Source: CAZCTO01 sp964501725
GTDB taxonomy: Bacteria; Bacillota; Clostridia; Saccharofermentanales; Saccharofermentanaceae
Assembly (NCBI GenBank): GCA_964501725.1
Contig: CAZCTO010000028.1
Location: 1-16,192, forward strand
DNA: 16,192 nucleotides
Reading direction: 5' to 3'
Part shown: piece by piece, positions 1-8,837 of the stretch
Numbering within the stretch: the first letter of the stretch is position 1
Layout of the letters: every line of letters starts with the position of its first letter
The notes under the pieces: model-generated
What the model saw: only the letters and a program-made list of their open reading frames with translations
Told to the model about the DNA's origin: nothing
Database searches by the model: none
Position numbers and translations under genes: made by a program

Positions 1-1043
1 TTGATCGATTCTCACTAACGAATGCTAACAGTATTATTTTTGCTCAATCGGGGGCGGGTAAAAGCTATACTGCCAAGGTAGAAATTTTAAGACAATTAAT
101 GCAGGGGACAAAAGTAATTGTGATTGATCCAGAGCGAGAATATCGACAACTGGGAGTATCAGTGAATGGAACTAATATAAAACTGTCAACTAAATCAAAA
201 GAAAAAATTAATCCCTTTGATTTCTCGACTAAAACCGTCACTGGAGAAAATGGGCTGTCGGAACATATTCAAGACTTAACTCAAATAATTTCTCTAATGG
301 TTGGCGGTCTAACACCACAAGAAAAAGCCATAATTGATAAAGCCATAATCACAACTTACAAATCATTTGGTTATACCCTAAATGGCAAAAACGTGGCCAA
401 AAAGAAACAGAAATTCCCCCTACTTAAAGATCTATACCTTACCCTTAAACGGCTTAAACAAAAAGAATTAACCGAAAAACTAGAAAAATATGTCAAAGGA
501 TCCCTATCCTCTGTTTTTGATCAACAGACAAATATAAAACTAAATAACCGATTAGTTATTTTTGATATTAAAGACTTAAGTGATACTTTACGGCCAATAA
601 TGATGTTAATAATTGCCAATTTTGTTAACTCTCAAGTTAAATCCTATCCTCAAAAAAGAATTCTAGTTATTGATGAGGCTTGGATACTACTAGAACAGGA
701 AGAAAGTGCGAGGTTTATCTCGGGGCTGGTCAGACGTGCCAGAAAATATTACCTAGGAGTGACCATAATCTCTCAACAAGCTAATGATTTTTTAGCCTCG
801 GAATATGGCCGAGCCATAGCTTCTCAGTCAGCTTTAAGAGTCTTAATGAAACAAGATACTACCACTATTAAAAAAGTGGCTCAAGAATTTCATTTAAGTG
901 CCTATGAACAACAACTACTACTAACCTGTGATCGGGGCGAAGCTTTAATTATTGCTGACCAAAACCATGTAGCTTTAAAAGTAGTGGCCTCAGAAAAAGA
1001 ACATCCATTATTAACGACAGACCCAAGAGAGATTTATAACTAA
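1..1043 (+). CDS. VirB4/TraC-family type IV secretion ATPase, C-terminal part (5' end outside window)
   Basis: The reading frame is open from the first full codon at base 3, so this is the last 346 codons of a longer protein. VirB4 proteins are usually 600-900 residues, so the N-terminal half is missing only because the window starts here. A Walker A motif (AQSGAGKS) is at bases 42-65 and a Walker B motif (ILVIDEAW) at 660-683. After Walker B comes an Arg-rich stretch (LVRRARKY) and a Gln-rich motif (IISQQANDF), both typical of the VirB4/TraC/TrwK RecA-like hexameric ATPases. In the family, this membrane-associated ATPase powers pilus assembly or substrate transfer. The next gene's ATG uses the last base of this gene's TAA, so the two are cotranscribed and probably translationally coupled. 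The family call is strong. Whether the system is conjugative or belongs to the T4SS/pilus-like machines common in CPR bacteria cannot be told here. Confidence 0.88.
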   Translation, partial: DRFSLTNANSIIFAQSGAGKSYTAKVEILRQLMQGTKVIVIDPEREYRQLGVSVNGTNIKLSTKSKEKINPFDFSTKTVTGENGLSEHIQDLTQIISLMVGGLTPQEKAIIDKAIITTYKSFGYTLNGKNVAKKKQKFPLLKDLYLTLKRLKQKELTEKLEKYVKGSLSSVFDQQTNIKLNNRLVIFDIKDLSDTLRPIMMLIIANFVNSQVKSYPQKRILVIDEAWILLEQEESARFISGLVRRARKYYLGVTIISQQANDFLASEYGRAIASQSALRVLMKQDTTTIKKVAQEFHLSAYEQQLLLTCDRGEALIIADQNHVALKVVASEKEHPLLTTDPREIYN

Positions 1044-1651
1044 TGAATAAATTAGTCCTCGTTACTCTTTGGAATCATAGAAAAGAATTAAAAATTGTCC
1101 TAACTACTTTTCTAATTGTTTTATTACTCCCCATAGTTGCCATAATTATTCTAACCAAAACCGGAATTAATTTGATTTCAAATAAACTGATAGAACAAAA
1201 CACAATTAGCAATTCAATAAACATTCTTGATCCAAAAACCGGAGAAACAGTAGCCACAATCAACAAGCCAATTATTTGGCCAACACAAGGAAGAGTAACT
1301 TTAGAATTTGGTAAACCACATCTACCTTATCAATTACTTCATACTGGAATTGATTTAGCCAATATTAAAGGAACTGAGATTACTCCATTTATGGAAGGAA
1401 CTGTAACTTATGCGGCTGAAACTAAAATAGGTTTTGGCAAACATATCATTATTGATCATGGCAATAATTTAACCTCTATTTATGCCCACCTTGATAAAAT
1501 CCAAGTTTATAAAGGTCAAAAAGTACAAATAGATCAAGTAATAGGCAAAATGGGTTCTACAGGTTGGTCAACAGGACCACATTTACATTTTCAGATTAAT
1601 GTATTTGGAATACCAGTAAACCCGAAAAGTGTATTAAACGAGAAAGAGTGA
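1043..1651 (+). CDS. Membrane-anchored M23 (LytM-type) metallopeptidase
   Basis: This 202-residue protein has a short basic N-terminus, one hydrophobic segment at about residues 17-38 (an uncleaved anchor or signal), a linker, and a C-terminal M23 domain at about 78-195. The zinc and catalytic residues of the LytM fold are visible: H100 and D104 in HTGID, H149 in AHLD, and H180/H182 in GPHLHF. An intact set implies an active glycyl-endopeptidase-like enzyme rather than a degenerate EnvC/NlpD-type activator. It would act outside the cytoplasmic membrane on peptidoglycan cross-links. Its ATG overlaps the TAA of the VirB4-like gene by one base. In T4SS operons, wall hydrolases open a local gap for the apparatus, and that role fits here. 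A general cell-wall remodelling role cannot be excluded. Confidence 0.9.
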   Translation: MNKLVLVTLWNHRKELKIVLTTFLIVLLLPIVAIIILTKTGINLISNKLIEQNTISNSINILDPKTGETVATINKPIIWPTQGRVTLEFGKPHLPYQLLHTGIDLANIKGTEITPFMEGTVTYAAETKIGFGKHIIIDHGNNLTSIYAHLDKIQVYKGQKVQIDQVIGKMGSTGWSTGPHLHFQINVFGIPVNPKSVLNEKE

Positions 1652-1689
1652 TGAAAAATAAACAAGATAATTTATATATTTCGGGGTAA
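1651..1689 (+). other. 12-codon ORF in ATGA overlap with the M23 gene, possible remnant of a third operon gene
   Basis: The M23 stop (TGA, 1649-1651) shares its last base with an ATG that opens the ORF MKNKQDNLYISG before a TAA at 1687-1689. Stop/start overlaps are how neighbouring genes in this window are joined. This could therefore be the cut-off start of the next secretion-operon gene, lost when the restriction island arrived, or a short leader peptide ahead of hsdR. It could equally be chance. The ORF is too short to give coding evidence of its own. Confidence 0.2.
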
Positions 1690-1697
1690 AATACAAT

Positions 1698-4076
1698 ATG
1701 TCTGGTGAAGCTTATTCTAGAGCAGTTATAGATCAACATTTGAAAGATGTAGGGTGGGATATTTTGGACAAAAATCAAGTCGCTTTTGAAGATCACGGTG
1801 TGGCTGGTAGAGCAGATTACATTCTTAAAGATAAACACGGCAAACCAATCGCTTTAATTGAAGCCAAAGCTCCAGATATTGATCCTTATTCAGCCAAAAA
1901 ACAAGCTTTTGATTATGCCGATTTACAGTACAAAGGAAATATTGATTATATTTTTTTAGCTAACGATCACATTATTTATTTTTGGGATTTTAATTCTGGT
2001 GGTGATGCAACACCAGTTCCAGCTTTCTTTTCTCAGGATGATTTAGTTAGAAAAAGACAAACCAGATCAGCCAAAATCAGCGAACCGCTTAATCAAAAAC
2101 CTGTAAGTTCTGATTATTTTTCAGACATTAATTCTGATATTAAACTTCGACCTTATCAGCTCGATGCCTTTAATGCCATTGCTGATGAATATGGTCAAGG
2201 CAAAAGAGGATTCTTATTGGAGATGGCAACGGGTACAGGAAAAACTGTTTTATCAGCCCTCATTATTTCCAAATTTATCAGAACCAATCAAGCTCAAACA
2301 ATTTTATTTGTTGTCGACAGAATTGAATTAGCCAGACAAACTAAAGGATCTTTTGAAAAACTACTTGGAAACTTATCAGCCATTGCTACCTACTGGGGAG
2401 AATCAAAAAAGAATTTAACTGGAGCCAATATCGTTGTTGCCACTATTCAATCACTAATTGCCCATGGTCGAGAGGTTTTCACTCCTGGTTATTTTGATTT
2501 AATCCTTCACGACGAAGCTCATCGAAGTATTTATTCAGCCGAAGCTAGAGGAATAATGGACTACTTTGTCGGAGCCACAAGAATTGGTTTAACCGCCACC
2601 CCAAAAGATTTCTTAAAAAACATTGATATTAATAAATTGAGCCTTGATGATCCAAGAGCAGTTGAATTAAGAATTCAAAGAAGTACCTATCGATATTTTG
2701 GTTGTGAAGATGGTAAGGCTACCTATCAATATAATATCCAAGATGGAGTCAAAGATGGATATCTAGTCCCTGCCAAACTTCACAAAATGACTTCCGATAT
2801 TACCCAACAAGCCCTTAGCGATCAAGGTCTAGCCGGTGAAGGTGATTTTGAAAATGAAAATTATAAAATAACTGACATTGAAAAGAAAGTCTCTATCCCT
2901 AAAAGAAACGAATTAATGATGAAAGAGTTTTTGGAATATGCCTTAAAAACTCCAATAATTGAAATTGGTAAAACCATTATTTTTGCTGTCAATCAAAGAC
3001 ATGCTTTAGCTCTAGAAAAAATTCTTAATAATCTTCGACCAGAATTTAATGGTCGCTTTGCCCAAACGATTACCAGTCAAGTCAAAGGTGCTCATGAATT
3101 AGCCAAAGATTTTCGCAGTGACACAGTAAAACTACCTCGCATTGCTGTTTCGGTTGATATGTTGACCACTGGTTTTGATGCTCCAGAGGTTTTGAACATT
3201 GTTCTTTGTCGTCCAGTTTTTGAACCAACACTTTATCAACAAATCAAAGGTCGAGGAACTCGTCTTTGTAAAGAAATCGACAAAAAGGAATTTGTCATTT
3301 TTGATTTCTGTGGTGTCTGTGAATACTTCGAAGAAAAATATGATTGGGAAGCTCCATTAAAAGTAACTGAAGAATCAGCCAAACCAATTGAAAGACCCTC
3401 ACCAGGTGAAACAGGTATTATTGAACAACCAATCGGAGAAAATACTGGAGTTATTGTCGATTATGGAGACAAACCAATTATTAATCGCCTCGACTTTGTT
3501 AGTGGAAGAGATGAACTTATTTATGGTCCAAATGGTGATAAGGTTGATCGAGAAATGTATCAAAGCGACTGGAAAAAAACTGTCATTAAATTTGCTGAAA
3601 GCCGACCAGACATCAAACAAATTTCCGAGGATGAAAACAGGCAAGACGAGTTATTAGAAATCATCAATACTGAATTACTCAACAAACCAGAACTCTATTT
3701 CAACGAAGACACGTTAATTGAGTCTCATCAAGTTGTTGCCACTATTAGAGATTTCTTTTTATCAGCTATCGGCAAAAAAGAATTACCAAATCGAGACCAA
3801 CAATTAAAGGAATGGAAAGATGGAATCGTTGAGAAATATGGCGAATCTATAACAGGCGGTTCTCAACAAAAAGTCATGATGACCAAATTACTCATCGACG
3901 AATTAATTCAAAACAAAGAATTAAGAAACGAAATCAAAAAATCACCCAATATTTTATTTTTGAATACCAGTCCTTTCAATACTTTTAATCCAGACGAATG
4001 GGTCAATATCTTTGGAAGAGATGCTTTGATTAGTATGATTTTGGAAGTTAAAAACAGCCGTATTCTTAACCTATGA
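1698..4076 (+). CDS. hsdR: Type I restriction enzyme R subunit (HsdR), endonuclease and translocase
   Basis: This 792-residue protein has the HsdR order nuclease, SF2 motor, C-terminal assembly region. The N-terminal PD-(D/E)xK nuclease shows D40 (GRAD), E55 and K57 (IEAK), and the downstream QxxxY signature (Q69, Y73) typical of type I nucleases. The helicase motor has Walker A ATGTGKT at 177-183, DEAH at 272-275, motif III TATP at 299-302, motif V around VSVDMLTTGFD at 485-494, and motif VI GRGTR at 518-522. The remainder (about 540-792) fits the EcoEI_R_C-type domain that docks on the methylase-specificity core. All catalytic positions are intact. The length suits the shorter EcoEI-like branch. 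A weak GGGG (1683-1686) lies 11 bases before the ATG. The stop overlaps the next start (ATGA), coupling it to the M-S fusion. In the complex it translocates unmethylated DNA and cuts it at a distance from the recognition site. Confidence 0.95.
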   Translation: MSGEAYSRAVIDQHLKDVGWDILDKNQVAFEDHGVAGRADYILKDKHGKPIALIEAKAPDIDPYSAKKQAFDYADLQYKGNIDYIFLANDHIIYFWDFNSGGDATPVPAFFSQDDLVRKRQTRSAKISEPLNQKPVSSDYFSDINSDIKLRPYQLDAFNAIADEYGQGKRGFLLEMATGTGKTVLSALIISKFIRTNQAQTILFVVDRIELARQTKGSFEKLLGNLSAIATYWGESKKNLTGANIVVATIQSLIAHGREVFTPGYFDLILHDEAHRSIYSAEARGIMDYFVGATRIGLTATPKDFLKNIDINKLSLDDPRAVELRIQRSTYRYFGCEDGKATYQYNIQDGVKDGYLVPAKLHKMTSDITQQALSDQGLAGEGDFENENYKITDIEKKVSIPKRNELMMKEFLEYALKTPIIEIGKTIIFAVNQRHALALEKILNNLRPEFNGRFAQTITSQVKGAHELAKDFRSDTVKLPRIAVSVDMLTTGFDAPEVLNIVLCRPVFEPTLYQQIKGRGTRLCKEIDKKEFVIFDFCGVCEYFEEKYDWEAPLKVTEESAKPIERPSPGETGIIEQPIGENTGVIVDYGDKPIINRLDFVSGRDELIYGPNGDKVDREMYQSDWKKTVIKFAESRPDIKQISEDENRQDELLEIINTELLNKPELYFNEDTLIESHQVVATIRDFFLSAIGKKELPNRDQQLKEWKDGIVEKYGESITGGSQQKVMMTKLLIDELIQNKELRNEIKKSPNILFLNTSPFNTFNPDEWVNIFGRDALISMILEVKNSRILNL

Positions 4077-6613
4077 CCCAAACAGATTTCAAAAACCAAG
4101 TCGACAATTTAATGAATATTCTTTTTGGTGCTGGAGTTGCCAGTCATGCCACCATCATTGAACAAATTAATTATCTTGTCTTTTTAAGATCTCTTTCCCG
4201 AAAAGATGATAATGCCATGATTCTCGACCCGTCAGCCGAAAAGATTTTTAGTGGTGAATTAAGAAAATATCATTGGGATAATCTATTAATTCTTAATGCT
4301 GACGAACTGTTTAATTCTCTTGAAGAGGTTTTTAGAAAACTTCCCGAGATAACTACTAATCAAACAATCAAATTACTTTTCCGAGATGCTCATGTCAAAG
4401 TTTTTGACAAACCAACTTTAAGAAGATTGGTTCACGAGATTGAAAAAATGTTTTCTGATTTGGAAAAACAAGCCACCGCAGGTCACACCGATATTTTTGG
4501 TGACATGTACGAATATTTATTAAGCAAACTTTCTCAAGCTGGTACCCTTGGCTCATTCAGAACTCCTAGACACATCATTAAATTTATTGTTGATGTTATT
4601 GATCCAAAGAAAAGTGAAACTATTCTAGACCCTGCTTGTGGAACAGCAGGATTTTTAGTGGCAGCTCTCAAACACCTTGAAGAAGAATATTCTTCAGATG
4701 AATTCAAAAAACTTGATAAATATCCAATGGATTTATTGACTCCACAAGAAAGAGATTTCGTCTACAAGTACACCTTTACTGGATTCGATAGTGATTTTGA
4801 TATGTTCAAATTTGGTCTCATGAATCTTTATCTTCATAAATTGGAACATCCAAACATGAAGAGACAAAACACCCTAGTCGATACCGCAGGGGACAGAACT
4901 AAATGGGATGTAATTTTAGCTAATCCACCATTCGCAGGAGCCTTAGACATCGACAGTATTAGTGAAGATTTAAGAATGGGAACCAGATCAACCGAAATCC
5001 TTTTTTTACGCTACATAATCGATCATCTTTCATCTTCAGGTCGAGCAGGTGTAATTGTTCCCGAAGGTGTAGTTTTCAATTCAACTAATGCTCACAAAAA
5101 AATCCGTCAAATGTTAGTCGAAGACGCAGGTCTTTGGTGTGTTGTTTCCTTACCAGGCGGAATTTTTAATCCTTATGCTGGAGTTAAAACTAGCATTCTC
5201 TTTTTCGACAAATCATTAAAAGACAAAGTCAAAGACATTCTTTTTGTAAAAGTAGAAAATGACGGTTTCGATCTCGGTGCCACCAAAAAACCAATCAATA
5301 AAAATGATCTCCCTATCGCACTTGAAGAAATCGATAAATGGCGAAAAGAAGAAAAAGTTGAAAGTAAAAATATCAAAACAGTCAACCGAAAAGAAATAAT
5401 CAACAATTTCTATAACCTAAACGGAGAACAGTATGGAAATCAAATTAATGAAACACATCAAAAATGGTCAATGCTTCCTCTTTCAGAAGTTTTTAATGAA
5501 ATTAAAAACGGGAAGAATGTTAAACAAATTGATGAAAAAGGGAAATATAAAGTATCTAGAATCCAAACTATCGCCAATTGGTACGTTGACCTAAATAAAA
5601 CAAAATGGACAAATGATAATATCGAAGAGAAAGACTTTTTAATGGAAGGAGATATTTTATTAAGCCACATTAATAGCATTGAACATTTAGGAAAAAATGC
5701 CCTATTCACTGGAATAAATGAAAAAGTAGTTCACGGAATTAATCTACTTAGATTAAGACCAGACCAAAAAATAGTTTTACCTGAATTTATTTCTTATATT
5801 CTTCACTCAAAAGAATTTATCTCTAAAGTTCTACCTTTCGCTCAAAGGGCTGTAAATCAAGCAAGTGTAAATATCACAAATCTAAAAACCATTACTGTTC
5901 CAATTCCCCCTTTCGAAATCCAAAAACAAATTGTTGAAGTATTGGATGGATATCAAAAAATCATAGATGGGGCAAAACAGGTTGTTAATAATTGGAAACC
6001 AAATTTCAAAATCAATCCAAAATGGGAAATGGTTGAAATTGGAAATTTAGCAAAAGTCCAAGGCGGATTTGCTTTTAAGAGTGGAGATATGACATCAGAT
6101 GGTGAAGTACAGTTAATAAGAATTGGTAATGTTCAAGACCAAAACTTTAATGTTAAAAGGAACCCGTGTTTCATTGAAAAATCATTCTATGAAAAATATG
6201 AAAATTATCAATTGCATATTGGTGATATTTTAATTTCAATGACGGGTACAAACGGAAAAAGAGACTATGGTAATGTTTGTATTGTCGACACGAATGGGAA
6301 ATTTCTATTAAATCAACGAGTAGGAAGAGTCATCCCAAATTCGAAAATATTAAATAGTTATCTATATTTATCCTTAAACCAAAAAGAAACCAAGGACAAA
6401 TTTTATCAGAATTCAACTGGAGGAATCAGGCAAGGAAATATTAGTGGTAAACAAATAGAGTCAATAAAAATTCCATTACCTTCAATTGAACAACAACAAA
6501 AAATCATCGACCAAATCGAAGAGGAAAAATCAATAATTGATCCACTTAAAAAACTCATCGAACTTTACCAAGAAAAAATAAATCAAAAGATTGAGGAGGT
6601 TTGGGGTGATTAA
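4073..6613 (+). CDS. Type I methyltransferase fused to specificity subunit (HsdM-HsdS)
   Basis: A single 846-residue frame covers what is normally two proteins. Residues 1-130 match the HsdM N-terminal helical domain. Residues 140-400 are the N6-adenine methylase core, with the SAM-binding motif DPACGTAGF at 186-194 and the catalytic NPPF at 284-287. From about 465 the sequence becomes HsdS. TRD1 (about 465-605) is followed by a conserved helix (IPPFEIQKQIVEVLDGYQKI, 611-630). TRD2 (about 650-800) is followed by the matching helix (PLPSIEQQQKIIDQIEEEKS, 801-820). Both target-recognition domains are therefore present, predicting a bipartite recognition site. No separate hsdS follows. The start overlaps the hsdR stop by 4 bases with no Shine-Dalgarno sequence, so translation is probably coupled. 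The gene methylates host sites and supplies DNA specificity to HsdR. Free HsdM is usually about 500 residues, so the M part is only slightly short. Confidence 0.93.
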   Translation: MTQTDFKNQVDNLMNILFGAGVASHATIIEQINYLVFLRSLSRKDDNAMILDPSAEKIFSGELRKYHWDNLLILNADELFNSLEEVFRKLPEITTNQTIKLLFRDAHVKVFDKPTLRRLVHEIEKMFSDLEKQATAGHTDIFGDMYEYLLSKLSQAGTLGSFRTPRHIIKFIVDVIDPKKSETILDPACGTAGFLVAALKHLEEEYSSDEFKKLDKYPMDLLTPQERDFVYKYTFTGFDSDFDMFKFGLMNLYLHKLEHPNMKRQNTLVDTAGDRTKWDVILANPPFAGALDIDSISEDLRMGTRSTEILFLRYIIDHLSSSGRAGVIVPEGVVFNSTNAHKKIRQMLVEDAGLWCVVSLPGGIFNPYAGVKTSILFFDKSLKDKVKDILFVKVENDGFDLGATKKPINKNDLPIALEEIDKWRKEEKVESKNIKTVNRKEIINNFYNLNGEQYGNQINETHQKWSMLPLSEVFNEIKNGKNVKQIDEKGKYKVSRIQTIANWYVDLNKTKWTNDNIEEKDFLMEGDILLSHINSIEHLGKNALFTGINEKVVHGINLLRLRPDQKIVLPEFISYILHSKEFISKVLPFAQRAVNQASVNITNLKTITVPIPPFEIQKQIVEVLDGYQKIIDGAKQVVNNWKPNFKINPKWEMVEIGNLAKVQGGFAFKSGDMTSDGEVQLIRIGNVQDQNFNVKRNPCFIEKSFYEKYENYQLHIGDILISMTGTNGKRDYGNVCIVDTNGKFLLNQRVGRVIPNSKILNSYLYLSLNQKETKDKFYQNSTGGIRQGNISGKQIESIKIPLPSIEQQQKIIDQIEEEKSIIDPLKKLIELYQEKINQKIEEVWGD
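6594..6599 (+). promoter_or_regulatory. Strong ribosome binding site setting the rloC-like gene start at GTG 6606
   Basis: A perfect AGGAGG lies inside the end of the hsdM-hsdS frame, six bases before a GTG at 6606-6608. The same frame also has a TTG at 6591, but that would make the Shine-Dalgarno sequence itself encode the first residues. From GTG the protein starts IKKIISIKNVGRF, a normal beginning for this ATPase class. It is the only strong Shine-Dalgarno sequence I see among the five island genes. Confidence 0.8.
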
Positions 6614-8837
6614 AAAAATCATAAGTATTAAAAATGTGGGTAGATTTAGAGATTATTCATGTCACGGCGGATCAGAGTGTGAATTTAATCAAAACACTAT
6701 AATTTATGGTGATAACGCACGAGGAAAAAGCACTTTTACAGCCATTTTAAGATCACTCTCAACCAATGAACCAGATTATATTATCGGTAGAAAATCCTTT
6801 GGATCTAGTGCCAACCCTGAGGTATCTATATTAATGGACGGTACAAGCTTATCTTACAATTTCACTTCAAATCACTGGTCGACCCCATCTCCAAACATCT
6901 TAATTTTCGATTCATGTTTTGTAAACAAAAATGTTTATTGGGCAGAATCAATTACTGAAGAAAACGAAAAATCAATAGAATCAATAATATTAGGAGAAAC
7001 AGGTAAGCAACTTTATGATGCATTGATTGAAATTGAAAAAAACTGTCAAGATAGCTCTAATAAAAAAGCAGATATTTCACGAGAATATTCCAAACATCTA
7101 GGACATTATTTGTATCCCTTTGAAAAATTCAGAAAAATTAAGATTGATCCTGATATTGACTTAAAGATTGAAGAATTAAACAAAGAAATCAAAGCTAATC
7201 AATCAAGACAAAAAATTATCGATACAATAACCTCCTTTGAAGGGAAAATCAAAACCGACAAATTAATTCAGATTGAAAAAGACCTAACACCAACAATAAA
7301 ACTAGAACAAGCAGAAATAAAAAAACACATTCTAGAAAATTTTAAAAACATAAACAAAGCGGAAGATTTTCTTTCAACTGGAAAAAACTTATTGAAACCA
7401 AAAAACGATAGTACACGAAAATGTGTATTCTGTGGTCAAACACTTTTAGATCCAGCAGAAAAACTTATAAGTGAATATGAATTATTATTCAGCAAATCTT
7501 ATGAAAATCTTGTTTCAAATCTTAAATTGGCAACAAGTTTTTTTGAGAACTGGAAAATAGTGAATGAAACAAATCAATTTACTGCAGAGATGGAGACTTG
7601 TGGAATAGTATTAAATTTTGACAATGATATTAAAACAATAAAGGAACAAATTGAAGAGTTCAAAAAAGAGTTAGTAAAAAAAGTAGATCTAAAACACCAA
7701 ATAGATTTTTCTTCAATCAAAAAAATTTCAGGGGCATTAATTAATATCGAAGGTGTAGTTGATCAACAATTATTAAAATATAAAACCGAACAAACTCCAG
7801 AACAAAATAGATTAATCCAATCCAAAAAAAATCAACTTTTATTAATAATGGCTAGAGGTGAAGTAGTTTGGGTTAAATTGTGCAATGAATACTCTGAATT
7901 AGAAACTAACGATGCAACATTAAAGCAAAAAAGAGATAAAGCTTTCGCTGCTAAAAATAAATACTCAGAAGACATTCTGAAAAAATATGAAGGAATAGTA
8001 AATGATATCCTTAAAAGCCTCAGAGCCAATTTCAAACTTATAGATACAAAACCTAAAACCAGCATTAGAAGTTCGATGAGACTTTTTAATATCGTTTTTG
8101 ACACACATAAAGTATCATTAGCAAATACCGATTCGTTACCATGTTTTGCCAACTCGTTAAGTGAAAGTGATAAAAGAGTATTAGCATTTGCCTTTTTCCT
8201 TGCCACAATTAAGACACAAAACCAAATAGACCAAAAAATTGTCGTTTTAGATGACCCAGTTTCAAGTTTTGATTGTGGCAGAAAAAGAGATACATCAATA
8301 ACTTTACGAAAATTCTTTGAAGAAAATAAACCAAAACAACTAATATTTTTAACACATGATGATGAATTCTTATCAATGTTAGTAGGAAAATTCTCATCGA
8401 CAAAATATTTCAAAATCAATTATGATCCATCTGCCGATAATTCAACATTAATTCCAATGGATCCATCAAAAGAATTTATCAACGATGGATATTACCAACA
8501 TCTAGAAACGCTTAAAGCGTTAGAAACTGCTCCAGACAATGAAATAAATTGGGATAAATTAGACCCAATACGAGTTTGTCTAGAAGAACTATTCAAAAAG
8601 AAATATTTTTTCTACATCAAAGATTTAATTGTTACCAACAAAAGTATTGGTTCTTATATGGCACGACTTAAAGAAAAAGGCATTTATGATGATCAAACAA
8701 TCAACCAAATTAATGATCTTATGACAAGTTACTGGCACCATGACGACTCCACTTCAACAACTCCAAAAACTAGTTATAAAGCTGATGATTTAAGAAGTAT
8801 AGTTATAGATTTCTTCCAAGCAATTGAAAAAATATGA
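6606..8837 (+). CDS. RloC-like ABC ATPase with zinc-hook motif, probable anticodon nuclease
   Basis: The product is 743 residues from the GTG start (numbering from there). It carries Walker A GDNARGKST at 35-43, a split coiled-coil middle (about 175-470) interrupted by CVFCGQ (C273, C276), an ABC signature-like LSESDKR at 518-524, Walker B VVLDDPVSSFD at 546-556, and the switch histidine H584 in FLTHDDE. An ABC/SMC-type ATPase with a Rad50-like CxxC hook describes RloC, the PrrC relative named for linkage to type I restriction loci. The tail has R656-xxx-E660 and H711/H712, resembling the Arg-Glu-His set of the PrrC/RloC anticodon-nuclease domain, though here the His is about 55 residues from the Arg, further than in PrrC. 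It overlaps hsdM-hsdS by 8 bases and the next gene by 4. If active, it would cut tRNA when restriction fails or DNA is damaged. The ATPase call is firm; the nuclease activity is inferred. The alternative is a non-nuclease AAA_13 defence ATPase. Confidence 0.72.
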   Translation: MIKKIISIKNVGRFRDYSCHGGSECEFNQNTIIYGDNARGKSTFTAILRSLSTNEPDYIIGRKSFGSSANPEVSILMDGTSLSYNFTSNHWSTPSPNILIFDSCFVNKNVYWAESITEENEKSIESIILGETGKQLYDALIEIEKNCQDSSNKKADISREYSKHLGHYLYPFEKFRKIKIDPDIDLKIEELNKEIKANQSRQKIIDTITSFEGKIKTDKLIQIEKDLTPTIKLEQAEIKKHILENFKNINKAEDFLSTGKNLLKPKNDSTRKCVFCGQTLLDPAEKLISEYELLFSKSYENLVSNLKLATSFFENWKIVNETNQFTAEMETCGIVLNFDNDIKTIKEQIEEFKKELVKKVDLKHQIDFSSIKKISGALINIEGVVDQQLLKYKTEQTPEQNRLIQSKKNQLLLIMARGEVVWVKLCNEYSELETNDATLKQKRDKAFAAKNKYSEDILKKYEGIVNDILKSLRANFKLIDTKPKTSIRSSMRLFNIVFDTHKVSLANTDSLPCFANSLSESDKRVLAFAFFLATIKTQNQIDQKIVVLDDPVSSFDCGRKRDTSITLRKFFEENKPKQLIFLTHDDEFLSMLVGKFSSTKYFKINYDPSADNSTLIPMDPSKEFINDGYYQHLETLKALETAPDNEINWDKLDPIRVCLEELFKKKYFFYIKDLIVTNKSIGSYMARLKEKGIYDDQTINQINDLMTSYWHHDDSTSTTPKTSYKADDLRSIVIDFFQAIEKI

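Noticed and set aside
1652..1697. A promoter for the defence operon in the gap before hsdR
   Set aside because: TATATT at 1675-1680 could be a -10, but no -35-like hexamer sits at a usable distance. The operon promoter remains unidentified.
4073..6613. Phase-variable or inverting specificity locus
   Set aside because: There is no second hsdS copy, no inverted repeats between the TRDs that I can see, no recombinase and no long simple repeat in the gene.
7832..8419. 195-codon minus-strand open frame opposite the RloC-like gene
   Set aside because: The plus-strand frame carries the ABC signature, Walker B and switch histidine across this stretch. The antisense product shows no domain and its length follows from codon bias.
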